15,710 nucleotides of DNA from an uncultured Oscillibacter sp. (GTDB lineage: Bacteria; Bacillota; Clostridia; Oscillospirales; Oscillospiraceae). The translations under genes were made by a program, and so were the position numbers. Numbering within the stretch: position 1 is the stretch's first letter; each line of letters opens with the position of its first letter. The notes beneath the pieces were generated by a model. It was given only the letters and a program-made list of their open reading frames with translations. It made no database searches and was not told the origin of the DNA. The stretch is from positions 1-15,710 of the forward strand of contig CAMNAE010000009.1 in the NCBI GenBank assembly GCA_946530565.1, given 5' to 3'. Shown here piece by piece: positions 1 to 6,569 of the stretch.

Positions 1-2
1 GG

Positions 3-1694
3 GGGCTCATGAACTGGGGGGAATCGCTGCATTTCATCACGCAGATCATGCGCGGGCTCTCCCATGCCCACAGCCGCGGTGTCGTGCACCGTGACATCAA
101 GCCGCAAAACATTATGATCCTGCGGGACGGTACGGTGAAGGTTGCTGATTTCGGCATCGCCTTTCTTGAGAACAACAGCTCGCAGACACTGACGCAGGAT
201 GCGCTCGGCTCTGTCCACTATATTTCGCCGGAGCAGGCGAAGGGCGATCACGTAGATGCGCGTTCGGACATCTATTCGGCCGGCGTCGTGATGTATGAGA
301 TGCTGACCGGCCGTCTCCCCTTTGAGGGAGCTTCTGCTGTTTCTGTTGCGCTGCAGCATCTTTCCTCGGTGCCGCTTGCGCCCAGTGAGATCAATCCCGA
401 TATCCCGCCGCAGCTTGAGCAGATCTGCATGCACGCGATGGAGTCCAATCTGCGGCGCCGTTACCAGACGGCCGAGGAGATGATCGCGGATCTCGAGCGC
501 TTCCGCAAGAACCCGAATGAGGACATCTCGTTCATTCCTCCCGACGAAGATGAAAACGACGTGACCCAGGTCCTGGACACGAAGAAGATCAAGGAGCAGG
601 AAGAGCTCGAACGCCAGAAGCCGCCCGTACGCCGCGTGCAGCCAAGACGCACGCAGGAGGAGCAGGGCTGGAAGGGCACGCAGATGGTTCTGATCATCAT
701 CATCGCGATCCTCGCGCTTGCCCTGGCAGGGATCCTCCTGCACCATCTGATCAACTCCTTTGGACAGACAGTCTCCGCAGTCACACCCGCCGAGCCAACG
801 GCTGAGTCTGTGCAGAATGAGCAGTTCCTTGTGCCCTCGGTCACATCGCTCACGATCGAAGAAGCCAATGAGCGCGAGGATGTGAAGAATATCTTCACGC
901 TTGAGGTCGCCGGTACCGAGACGAGCGATCGCTATCCGGTCAATACGATCCTGAGACAGGAACCGGCTGCCGGTGAATACCGCAAGGGCAATAACCTTGT
1001 GATCCGTGTCTGGATCAGCACCGGTGAGGATATCGGCCAGATGCTTGACATCACCGGACAGACCCCTGCACAGGCAAAGATCACGATGAAGAGTCTGATC
1101 AAGACCTACGAGCTCACGTTCACGGAGAACGAAGCAGATCAGATGTTCAGCGACACCGTTGAGGCAGGCTTCATCATTGCGACGGATCCCGGTCCCTATG
1201 AAGAGATCCGAAAGGGTGATACGATCCGTCTTTTTGTAAGCAAAGGCAAGGAGATCATCGAAAGCCCGGTCCCGAACTTTATCGGCAAAGACATCGACCA
1301 GGTGCTTCAGCAGCTTAAGACGACCTGGAAGCTCACATGCACCGAAGCCGACATCACCTATGAAGAAAATGACGCTGCCAAGGGAACGATCCTCTGGCAG
1401 AGCATCCCTGAGACGAACATGGCTAAGGAGTGGGATACGATCCAGTTCCGTGTCAGCTCAGGACCTCCGCCGGAGCCGGAATACTACATTGTGACCGAGA
1501 ATTATGTGCTCCCGCAGGACGAGCGCGAGAGCGTGCGCGTGACCGTCGAGGTCAACGGGGAGATCCAGTTCGACCAGATGGTGAACTGCTCCCAGGAGAT
1601 CGTCTCGGTGCCTCTGCGCGGCAAAGACCTGATGACCGTCGATTACTATTTTGACGGTTCCCTCCAGCGTACCTACGACCTGCAGTTCAGCTGA
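3..1694 (+). CDS. prkC: Serine/threonine protein kinase PrkC with PASTA repeats (5' end missing)
   Basis: Membrane Ser/Thr kinase of the PrkC/Stk1 family, which in Gram-positives senses muropeptides or lipid II and phosphorylates cell-wall and translation proteins. The frame is open to the left edge, so the P-loop and ATP-binding lysine lie outside. Numbering from the ATG at 9: HRDIKPQN 27-34 (catalytic loop), DFG 48-50, SPEQ 73-76 in place of APE, and DIYSAG in subdomain IX. A charged juxtamembrane linker (about 175-222) precedes one membrane segment at about 225-250. Three PASTA repeats follow at about 273-340, 341-414 and 415-485; the third has the clearest VPNFIGK start. Residues 487-561 form an extra C-terminal tail. 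The ATG at 9 is not the true start, because the kinase N-lobe would be absent. The stop lies 5 nt before rsgA, the usual clostridial order; a PP2C phosphatase gene would be expected upstream (inference). Confidence 0.95.
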   Translation, partial: GLMNWGESLHFITQIMRGLSHAHSRGVVHRDIKPQNIMILRDGTVKVADFGIAFLENNSSQTLTQDALGSVHYISPEQAKGDHVDARSDIYSAGVVMYEMLTGRLPFEGASAVSVALQHLSSVPLAPSEINPDIPPQLEQICMHAMESNLRRRYQTAEEMIADLERFRKNPNEDISFIPPDEDENDVTQVLDTKKIKEQEELERQKPPVRRVQPRRTQEEQGWKGTQMVLIIIIAILALALAGILLHHLINSFGQTVSAVTPAEPTAESVQNEQFLVPSVTSLTIEEANEREDVKNIFTLEVAGTETSDRYPVNTILRQEPAAGEYRKGNNLVIRVWISTGEDIGQMLDITGQTPAQAKITMKSLIKTYELTFTENEADQMFSDTVEAGFIIATDPGPYEEIRKGDTIRLFVSKGKEIIESPVPNFIGKDIDQVLQQLKTTWKLTCTEADITYEENDAAKGTILWQSIPETNMAKEWDTIQFRVSSGPPPEPEYYIVTENYVLPQDERESVRVTVEVNGEIQFDQMVNCSQEIVSVPLRGKDLMTVDYYFDGSLQRTYDLQFS

Positions 1695-1699
1695 AGAAG

Positions 1700-2584
1700 A
1701 TGGAAGGAAGAATCATCAAGGCCCTGAGCGGCTTCTATTATGTCAAAAGTGAAGCGGGGAGCGTATACACCTGCCGGGCAAAAGGCCGCTTTCGAAAAGA
1801 AGGTGTTTCGCCGCTCGTGGGCGACCGGGTACGACTGGAACCCATGGACGACGGCAGCGGGACTGTTGCCGAGATCCTGCCGCGCAAAAACGCTTTTGAC
1901 CGGCCGCCGGTGGCCAATCTCGATCAGATCGTGATCATCGCTTCCGGAGCGATCCCGGTCACGGATCCCTACCTGATCGACCGCATGAGCGCCATAGCGG
2001 TCCTGAAAGGCTGCGAGGTGCTGCTGCTGCTCAATAAATGCGATCTTGACAGTGCCGATGCGCTCTATGACATCTACCGTGCAACGCCTTTCAAGCTGCT
2101 CCGTGTGAGCGCAGAGGACGGCAGCGGGATCGAGGAGCTACGCAGTGCTCTGTCTGGCAAGCTATCTGCCTTTACAGGGAATTCGGGCGTAGGGAAATCG
2201 AGCCTTTTAAATTGCCTGAAGCCTGGGCTTGCGATCCCGACCGGCGAAGTGAGCGCCGCGCTCGGCCGCGGCCGGCATACGACCCGGCACACCGAGCTTT
2301 TTGCGCTCGATGCGCATACGCTGATCGCCGATACGCCCGGCTTTTCCTCGTTTGAGACGACAGAGCTCAATTGGGTTTTAAAGCAGCATCTGCCCGAGAC
2401 CTTTCCGGAGTTCGCACCCTATTTGGAGCACTGCCGCTTTAGCGGCTGCAGCCATACGAAGGAAAAGGGGTGTGCGGTTTTGGAGCAGCTCGCCGCTGGC
2501 ACGATCGCAAAGAGCCGGCATGAGAGCTATGTGCGGCTGTATGAAGAGCTGAAGCCGCTGCAGGAGTGGCAGATCAAAAAGTAA
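1700..2584 (+). CDS. rsgA: Small ribosomal subunit biogenesis GTPase RsgA
   Basis: Circularly permuted GTPase that checks late 30S subunit maturation and is stimulated by the small subunit. The protein has 294 residues, normal for the family. It has an N-terminal OB-fold (about 1-65), then G motifs in permuted order: G4 NKCD 112-115, G5-like SAEDGSG 137-143, G1 GNSGVGKS 160-167, a Thr pair at 194-195 in the G2 region, and G3 DTPG 211-214. The C-terminal zinc site is Cys245, Cys250, His252 and Cys258. The ATG at 1700 is chosen because the OB-fold begins at once. It starts 5 nt after the prkC stop with only a weak purine-rich ribosome site inside the prkC end, which suggests translational coupling. 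A hairpin at 2606-2641 probably ends this transcript. The common third gene in this neighbourhood, rpe, is absent here. Confidence 0.96.
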   Translation: MEGRIIKALSGFYYVKSEAGSVYTCRAKGRFRKEGVSPLVGDRVRLEPMDDGSGTVAEILPRKNAFDRPPVANLDQIVIIASGAIPVTDPYLIDRMSAIAVLKGCEVLLLLNKCDLDSADALYDIYRATPFKLLRVSAEDGSGIEELRSALSGKLSAFTGNSGVGKSSLLNCLKPGLAIPTGEVSAALGRGRHTTRHTELFALDAHTLIADTPGFSSFETTELNWVLKQHLPETFPEFAPYLEHCRFSGCSHTKEKGCAVLEQLAAGTIAKSRHESYVRLYEELKPLQEWQIKK

Positions 2585-2605
2585 AGGAGCCTGCTCAGCT
2601 TGCCG

Positions 2606-2652
2606 CGCTGCCGTGCCCACTTCGGTGCGGACTCGGCAGCGTTCCTTTCTCT
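2606..2652 (+). terminator. Probable intrinsic terminator after rsgA
   Basis: An 8-bp perfect GC stem, CGCTGCCG (2606-2613) with CGGCAGCG (2634-2641), encloses an inner CAC-TTCG-GTG tetraloop hairpin. It is followed by a pyrimidine-rich but interrupted tract, TTCCTTTCT. The hairpin is strong and the U-tract imperfect, so termination may be incomplete, which would allow some read-through into the dehydrogenase. Confidence 0.65.
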
Positions 2653-2700
2653 GCGTTTAAGCTTAAGTATCGTGGAACGAAAAGATGGAGTGATGGAACC

Positions 2701-3579
2701 ATGAACATCGGTTTTCTGGGCCTTGGCGTCATGGGCAGCGGGATGGCGGCCAATCTGATCAAAAAGAGCGGCTGTGCGGTCTATGGATTTGATCCGGTGC
2801 CTGAGATTCTTGAGCGCTTTTCGGCGAAGGGCGGTGTCAAAGCGCACAGCGTATCGGAGATCGCCGGGAAGTGTGACGTGATCGCGATGTGCCTGCCGAC
2901 GAACGATATCGTTCGCTCGACCCTGGAAGAGCTGATCGAAACGGCTGCGCACGGAAGCGCGCTTTTGGATATGGGCGCTTCGTCGCCTAACATCATCCGC
3001 GAGCTGTTTCCCCGGGCGAAGGAGAAGGGGATCGACCTTCTTGACTGCCCGGTGAGCGGCGGAACTGCCGGCGCAGAGGCGGGGACGCTTGCCATCATGT
3101 GCGGCGGTGAGCGTGGCGCGTTCGAGCGGATACGCCCGATCCTTGAGATGATGGGCGGAAACGTGACCTATGTCGGCGGTCCCGGCTGCGGCGATGTCGC
3201 AAAGATCGCGAACAATATGATCGTCAATATCGGACTTTTAACGATCGGGGAAGCCTATGCCTTCGCCAAAAAGGCTGGGATCGACGCAAGAACGCTCTTT
3301 GAAGCGACAAAGGGCGGCGTCGCCGAGACCGCGATCATGAATCTGCGCGCACCGCTCATTTTCGAACACAGGTTTGTGCCGGCGACCGGCCGCACCGTGA
3401 TCGGTCTCAAGGACGCCAATAACGGCCTTGAGCTTGCAAGGGAGCTTGGAGTTGAACTGCCGCTCACCGAGATGCTTGCAGAGCGTCTGAATTGGATGGT
3501 CGAGCAGGGAATGGGCGACTGGGACCACAGTGCGATCATCAAATGGTATGAGCAGCAAATGGGAGTAACGATAGAATAA
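2701..3579 (+). CDS. NAD(P)-dependent beta-hydroxyacid dehydrogenase (3-hydroxyisobutyrate / tartronate-semialdehyde type)
   Basis: 292-residue member of the beta-hydroxyacid dehydrogenase family, which oxidises or reduces short 3-hydroxyacids. Visible motifs: dinucleotide-binding GLGVMG 7-12; Asp31 at the end of the second beta strand (YGFDP), which in this fold favours NAD+; substrate-binding PVSGG 117-121; catalytic Lys168 in the pattern G-x5-K-x2-NN, with Asn171-Asn172; and Lys237-Asp238 near the C-terminal helical domain. The start at 2701 is fixed because the Rossmann strand begins at residue 2 and a TGGAG ribosome site lies 10 nt upstream. A longer in-frame reading from 2566 would overlap rsgA and run through a terminator hairpin. 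The substrate cannot be told from sequence: 3-hydroxyisobutyrate, tartronate semialdehyde, or succinic-semialdehyde-type reduction are all possible. No clear promoter is seen. A paralogue lies at 9190. Confidence 0.92.
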   Translation: MNIGFLGLGVMGSGMAANLIKKSGCAVYGFDPVPEILERFSAKGGVKAHSVSEIAGKCDVIAMCLPTNDIVRSTLEELIETAAHGSALLDMGASSPNIIRELFPRAKEKGIDLLDCPVSGGTAGAEAGTLAIMCGGERGAFERIRPILEMMGGNVTYVGGPGCGDVAKIANNMIVNIGLLTIGEAYAFAKKAGIDARTLFEATKGGVAETAIMNLRAPLIFEHRFVPATGRTVIGLKDANNGLELARELGVELPLTEMLAERLNWMVEQGMGDWDHSAIIKWYEQQMGVTIE

Positions 3580-3590
3580 AAGAAATAACA

Positions 3591-3626
3591 AAAACCACCG
3601 AAAGGCAGAAGCCTCGGTGGTTTTTT
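3591..3626. terminator. Bidirectional intrinsic terminator between dehydrogenase and tRNA-Arg
   Basis: The stem AAAACCACCG (3591-3600) pairs with CGGTGGTTTT (3615-3624), with an inner AGGC/GCCT helix closing on AGAA. On the + strand it is followed by a T-run through 3626. On the minus strand the stem also leads into a T-rich stretch (complement of AACAAAAA). It therefore can serve both the dehydrogenase and the convergent tRNA gene. Confidence 0.9.
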
Positions 3627-3628
3627 GG

Positions 3629-3702
3629 TACGCCCGACTGGATTCGAACCAGCGGCCTTCAGAGTCGGAGTCTGACGCTCTATCCAACTGAGCTACGGGC
3701 GC
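3629..3702 (-). tRNA. tRNA-Arg (anticodon CCG)
   Basis: The minus strand folds into a complete 74-nt cloverleaf. The acceptor GCGCCCG pairs with CGGGCGT (first pair G-U), with discriminator A. The D-stem is GCTC/GAGC with loop AGTTGGATA. The anticodon stem is TCAGA/TCTGA with loop CTCCGAC, giving anticodon CCG, which reads Arg codon CGG. The variable loop is AGGCC, and the T-arm is GCTGG-TTCGAAT-CCAGT. The 3' CCA is not encoded and must be added by the CCA-adding enzyme. It is the only minus-strand gene in the window and stands alone, with its own promoter and the shared terminator. Confidence 0.97.
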
Positions 3703-3722
3703 ATATTCACAGAACAAATGGA

Positions 3723-3751
3723 AGTTTAGCACCTTTCGGCGCAAAAAGCAA
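3723..3751 (-). promoter_or_regulatory. Sigma-A promoter of tRNA-Arg
   Basis: Read on the minus strand: -35 TTGCTT (complement of 3746-3751), a 17-nt spacer, and -10 TAAACT (complement of 3723-3728) with an extended TGC just upstream. The predicted start, near 3716, lies about 14 nt before the mature tRNA 5' end. Confidence 0.75.
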
Positions 3752-3811
3752 GTCCTGCGGGAACTCTTTTTCAAAAAAAGCAGTTTCAGGCGGAATAATG
3801 TGACTGAACAC

Positions 3812-3840
3812 TTGCATTTTTTCATACACTGCACTATACT
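3812..3840 (+). promoter_or_regulatory. Sigma-A promoter of dapA
   Basis: -35 TTGCAT (3812-3817), 17-nt spacer, -10 TATACT (3835-3840). It points away from the tRNA promoter, with about 60 bp between the two -35 boxes. The predicted start near 3847 gives a leader of about 70 nt, too short for a lysine riboswitch. Confidence 0.8.
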
Positions 3841-3852
3841 TAGAAAGAAATC

Positions 3853-3883
3853 GGCCTTGATACCCAATATATTGCTGAAGGCC
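3853..3883 (+). promoter_or_regulatory. Inverted repeat in the dapA leader
   Basis: GGCCTT (3853-3858) is complementary to AAGGCC (3878-3883) across a 19-nt loop, entirely inside the predicted dapA 5' untranslated region. There is no T-run after it, so it is not a terminator. It may only be a stabilising leader hairpin. Confidence 0.35.
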
Positions 3884-3916
3884 TATTCGACTCTTTCGGG
3901 AAGGAAAGTGTGAGTG

Positions 3917-4810
3917 ATGAAAAAGACTCCGATCTTTACGGGCAGCTGCACGGCGATCATTACGCCGTTCCGTGCCGATGGTTCCATCAACTACGAAAAG
4001 ATGGGCGAGCTTCTGGACCTGCAGATCGCAGGCGGCACCTCAGCTGTCGTGGTCAGCGGTACGACCGGTGAAAATGCCACACAGCCGCTCGATGAGCATG
4101 AGGAGCTCATGAAGTTCTGCACAGCTCACTGCGCGGGCCGCATGAAGGTCGTCGTGGGTGTCGGCAGCAATGACACCATGACCTCGATCCGCCTGGCACG
4201 CGCGGCCGAGGCCTGCGGCGCCGACGGCATCTTAATGGTCACGCCCTATTATAACCGCAGCAACCCGGCCGGTCTTATACAGCACTTCAGCTATGTGGCC
4301 GACCGATGCTCGGTGCCCATGATCCTCTACAACGTGCCGAGCCGCACGACCGTGCATCTGACGCCTGAGATCTATAAGATCCTTTCCGAGCACCCCAATA
4401 TCAACGGCGTCAAAGAGGCCTCCGGTGATTTCAGCCTGGTCGGACGTACGCGCGCGCTCTGCGGTGATGCGCTCAATATCTGGAGCGGCAATGACGACAA
4501 CACCGTTCCGATGATGGCGCTTGGCGCCAAGGGCGTTATCTCCGTCGCTTCGAACATCGTTCCAGATGTAGTGGCAAAACTCTGTGCGCTCTGTCTTGAC
4601 GGACACTTTGAGGAGGCCTCCGCGCTCTATTTCAGGTATGCCGAGCTGTTTGCGAAGCTTTTTGTCGAGGTCAACCCGATCCCGGTCAAGACGGCGATGA
4701 ATCTGATGGGCATGGATGTCGGCCCGCTGCGTCTGCCGCTCTTTGAGATGTCAAAGGAGAATGAGGCAAAGCTTGTCGCGGCCATGAAGGGCGTCGGCCT
4801 TTTAAAGTGA
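3917..4810 (+). CDS. dapA: 4-hydroxy-tetrahydrodipicolinate synthase
   Basis: Condenses pyruvate with L-aspartate-4-semialdehyde, the first committed step to diaminopimelate (peptidoglycan) and lysine; a cytosolic TIM barrel. The protein has 297 residues, normal length. Key residues: the SGTTGE motif with Thr49-Thr50, Tyr138 in YNVPSRT, Arg143 in the same motif, and the Schiff-base Lys166 in GVKEASGD. These match Escherichia coli Thr44-Thr45, Tyr133, Arg138 and Lys161 with a constant shift of 5. PYYN is at 110-113. The ATG at 3917 is preferred, with AAGGAAAG 8 nt upstream; a GTG codon directly before it (3914) would add one residue. Its own promoter and terminator make it a single-gene unit, apart from other lysine-pathway genes. 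Related aldolases such as N-acetylneuraminate lyase share the fold, but the full DapA residue set supports this call. Confidence 0.93.
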   Translation: MKKTPIFTGSCTAIITPFRADGSINYEKMGELLDLQIAGGTSAVVVSGTTGENATQPLDEHEELMKFCTAHCAGRMKVVVGVGSNDTMTSIRLARAAEACGADGILMVTPYYNRSNPAGLIQHFSYVADRCSVPMILYNVPSRTTVHLTPEIYKILSEHPNINGVKEASGDFSLVGRTRALCGDALNIWSGNDDNTVPMMALGAKGVISVASNIVPDVVAKLCALCLDGHFEEASALYFRYAELFAKLFVEVNPIPVKTAMNLMGMDVGPLRLPLFEMSKENEAKLVAAMKGVGLLK

Positions 4811-4818
4811 ACTATTTT

Positions 4819-4860
4819 AACCGCGGCATCGTGACTTTTGCGGCCTGCCGCGGTTTTTCT
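4819..4860 (+). terminator. Intrinsic terminator of dapA
   Basis: A perfect 10-bp stem, AACCGCGGCA (4819-4828) with TGCCGCGGTT (4846-4855), has a 17-nt loop. The T-run spans 4854-4858. It lies 8 nt after the dapA stop. Confidence 0.92.
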
Positions 4861-4871
4861 TTGCAAAAAGA

Positions 4872-4898
4872 TGTGAAGAATTGTGAACAATCAGTGAA
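4872..4898 (+). promoter_or_regulatory. Phased TGTGAA-like boxes upstream of the ftsE promoter (possible response-regulator site)
   Basis: TGTGAA at 4872-4877, TGTGAA at 4882-4887 and AGTGAA at 4893-4898 are direct repeats 10 and 11 bp apart, on one helix face. They end 5 bp before the -35 box. OmpR/PhoB-family regulators bind such tandem repeats. The WalR consensus recalled from Bacillus, TGTWAH-N5-TGTWAH, differs mainly by G at position 4. Assignment to a given regulator is inference. Confidence 0.45.
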
Positions 4899-4903
4899 TT
4901 TGA

Positions 4904-4932
4904 TTGCTTTTTTATGCCTGAACGGCTATAAT
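4904..4932 (+). promoter_or_regulatory. Sigma-A promoter of the ftsEX operon
   Basis: -35 TTGCTT (4904-4909), 17-nt spacer, consensus -10 TATAAT (4927-4932). The predicted start near 4939 gives a short leader of about 28 nt before the ftsE ATG. Confidence 0.88.
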
Positions 4933-4966
4933 TCAGGTATTACGTAAACAACAGGGAGTGCAGAGG

Positions 4967-5692
4967 ATGATCCGATTAAAGGATGTGGAGATGTCTTACG
5001 ACAATGGCAACAAAGCCATTCGCGGCATCTCCTTTACAATCGACGATGGGGAGTTCGCCTTTCTGGTTGGCCCCTCCGGCTCCGGCAAGTCCACGATCAT
5101 CAAGCTTCTGACCGGCGAGGTCGAGCCATCCGCCGGACGGATCATGGTCAACGGCTTTTCCACCAGCAATATCATGCCGCGCCAGATCCCCCTCATGCGG
5201 AGGACGCTGGGCGTCATTTTCCAGGATTTCCGCCTGATCTCCAATCGTACGGTCTATGATAACCTGGCCTTTGCGATGCGCGTTGTCAATACGCCGACCC
5301 GGTCGATCCGGGAGCGGATCAACTATTGCCTGGATCTCGTTGGCTTGACGAACAAGGCATCGAACTACCCGACGGAGCTCTCCGGCGGCGAGCAGCAGCG
5401 TGTAGCGATCGCTCGGGCACTGGTCAACAACCCCGATACGATCATCGCTGACGAGCCGACCGGCAACCTTGACCCGGAGCGCTCGCTGGAGCTCATGGAG
5501 CTTTTGGTGCGCATCAACGAGCTCGGGACCACGATGCTGGTGGTGACACATGAGAAGGCGCTGGTCGATCTTTTCGGCAAGCGGGTCATTATGATCGACG
5601 AGGGGCATGTTGTCAGTGATCAGGTAGGCGGCTACCGGCTCCACGACGAGGAGAACGCTTATGCGGGAGGTTCCGATTATGCCTGGACGTAA
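4967..5692 (+). CDS. ftsE: Cell division ABC transporter ATP-binding protein FtsE
   Basis: ATPase subunit of the FtsEX complex, which uses ATP hydrolysis to gate peptidoglycan hydrolases across the membrane at division or elongation sites rather than to move a substrate. The protein has 241 residues: Walker [10 protein letters not shown] 35-43, Q-loop Gln86, signature LSGGEQQ 138-144, Walker B ending ADEP with catalytic Glu163, and H-loop His195. The ATG at 4967 gives the family N-terminus MIRL and has AGGGAG (4953-4958) 8 nt upstream; a GTG at 4958 overlaps that ribosome site and is rejected. The C-terminal tail (about 220-241, rich in Gly, Tyr and Asp) is slightly longer than in many FtsE proteins. 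Its coding sequence overlaps the ftsX start by 14 nt, implying translational coupling. First gene of a three-gene operon. Confidence 0.96.
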   Translation: MIRLKDVEMSYDNGNKAIRGISFTIDDGEFAFLVGPSGSGKSTIIKLLTGEVEPSAGRIMVNGFSTSNIMPRQIPLMRRTLGVIFQDFRLISNRTVYDNLAFAMRVVNTPTRSIRERINYCLDLVGLTNKASNYPTELSGGEQQRVAIARALVNNPDTIIADEPTGNLDPERSLELMELLVRINELGTTMLVVTHEKALVDLFGKRVIMIDEGHVVSDQVGGYRLHDEENAYAGGSDYAWT

Positions 5693-6566
5693 TCTGCTCT
5701 ACTTCCTGCACGAGGGACTTGTAAATGTCGTGCGGCACGGCTTTATGAGCTTTGCGGCTGTGGGCACCACCGCGGCCTGTCTGTTGATTATGGGTACGTT
5801 CAGTCTCCTTGCCGTGAATGCCGACAGTATCCTGCACCGGCTTGAGACAGAAAACGAGATCCTTGCGTATGTGGACGAGAGCTACACCGATGAGGATACG
5901 CTCGCGCTCAAGGCGGAACTTGAAAAGATCCCGGATGTGCTGCGCGCCGATTTTATCAGCAAGGAAGAGGCGGTCGTGGATTTTGCCGCACAGTATCCTG
6001 AGGAGGAGCTTTTTCAGTCGCTCGATCCCGAGATCCTGCGCGACCGCTATTCGATCCACATCGTGAACATCGAGCGCATCTCTCAGATCAGCGAGGCGAT
6101 CCGTTCTCTTCCGGGCATCGTGAAGGTCAACGCCTATGAAGATGTCGCCGGCGGCTTTGTGACGCTGCGAAATATCACCTCGCTCGTGAGTCTGGTGCTG
6201 ATCGCGTTACTCTTCGTGGTCTCGGTCTTTATAACAGCCAATACGATCAAGCTGACGACGCTGGATCGTCGAGATGAGATCGCGATCATGCGCATGGTGG
6301 GTGCCACCAACGCCTTTATCCGCTGGCCTTTCGTGGTAGAGGGTGCGTTCCTGGGGGGGCTGAGCGCACTGGTCGCCTATGCTCTGCAGACACTGATCTA
6401 CAATTCCATTGCCAATGGAGTCACCCGCAACGATTTGCTGAAGCTTCTGCGCATCGTTCCCTATGAGAATCTTTCACGGATCGTACTGACCGGCTTCCTG
6501 CTCTCAGGGCTTCTGATCGGTGTCGGCGGCAGTCTGAGCGCGATCAGAAAGTATTTGGAGGTGTAA
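5679..6566 (+). CDS. ftsX: Cell division permease-like protein FtsX
   Basis: Membrane subunit of FtsEX, which passes the FtsE ATPase state to an extracellular peptidoglycan hydrolase. The protein has 295 residues and the family layout: a short cytoplasmic N-terminus, membrane helix 1 at about 23-47, an extracellular domain at about 50-165 that normally contacts the hydrolase, and membrane helices at about 166-189, 216-241 and 265-287. The cytoplasmic segment RRDEIAIMRMVGAT (197-210) is the conserved coupling region. The ATG at 5679 is chosen because GGGAGG (5665-5670) lies 8 nt before it; an ATG at 5661 precedes that site. The coding sequence overlaps ftsE by 14 nt and ends 3 nt before the hydrolase gene, so the partners are made together. 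Confidence 0.95.
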   Translation: MPGRNLLYFLHEGLVNVVRHGFMSFAAVGTTAACLLIMGTFSLLAVNADSILHRLETENEILAYVDESYTDEDTLALKAELEKIPDVLRADFISKEEAVVDFAAQYPEEELFQSLDPEILRDRYSIHIVNIERISQISEAIRSLPGIVKVNAYEDVAGGFVTLRNITSLVSLVLIALLFVVSVFITANTIKLTTLDRRDEIAIMRMVGATNAFIRWPFVVEGAFLGGLSALVAYALQTLIYNSIANGVTRNDLLKLLRIVPYENLSRIVLTGFLLSGLLIGVGGSLSAIRKYLEV

Positions 6567-6569
6567 GCA

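Noticed and set aside
2658..2667. The palindrome TTAAGCTTAA upstream of the first dehydrogenase.
   Set aside because: Only 10 bp, with no paired promoter elements at proper spacing; chance occurrence in a short AT-rich patch is likely.
2566..2700. An upstream in-frame start for the first dehydrogenase.
   Set aside because: It would overlap rsgA, translate a terminator hairpin and add 45 residues before the Rossmann strand, which always starts near the N-terminus in this family.
3238..3867. A 209-codon open frame on the minus strand covering tRNA-Arg and the dehydrogenase end.
   Set aside because: It runs through the tRNA, its promoter and the bidirectional terminator; the protein has no family features.
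3847..3916. A lysine riboswitch before dapA.
   Set aside because: The predicted leader is about 70 nt, far shorter than the roughly 170-nt lysine aptamer, and has a single simple hairpin.
4958..4966. A GTG start for ftsE adding three residues.
   Set aside because: The GTG overlaps the AGGGAG ribosome site; the ATG at 4967 has correct spacing and gives the family N-terminus MIRL.
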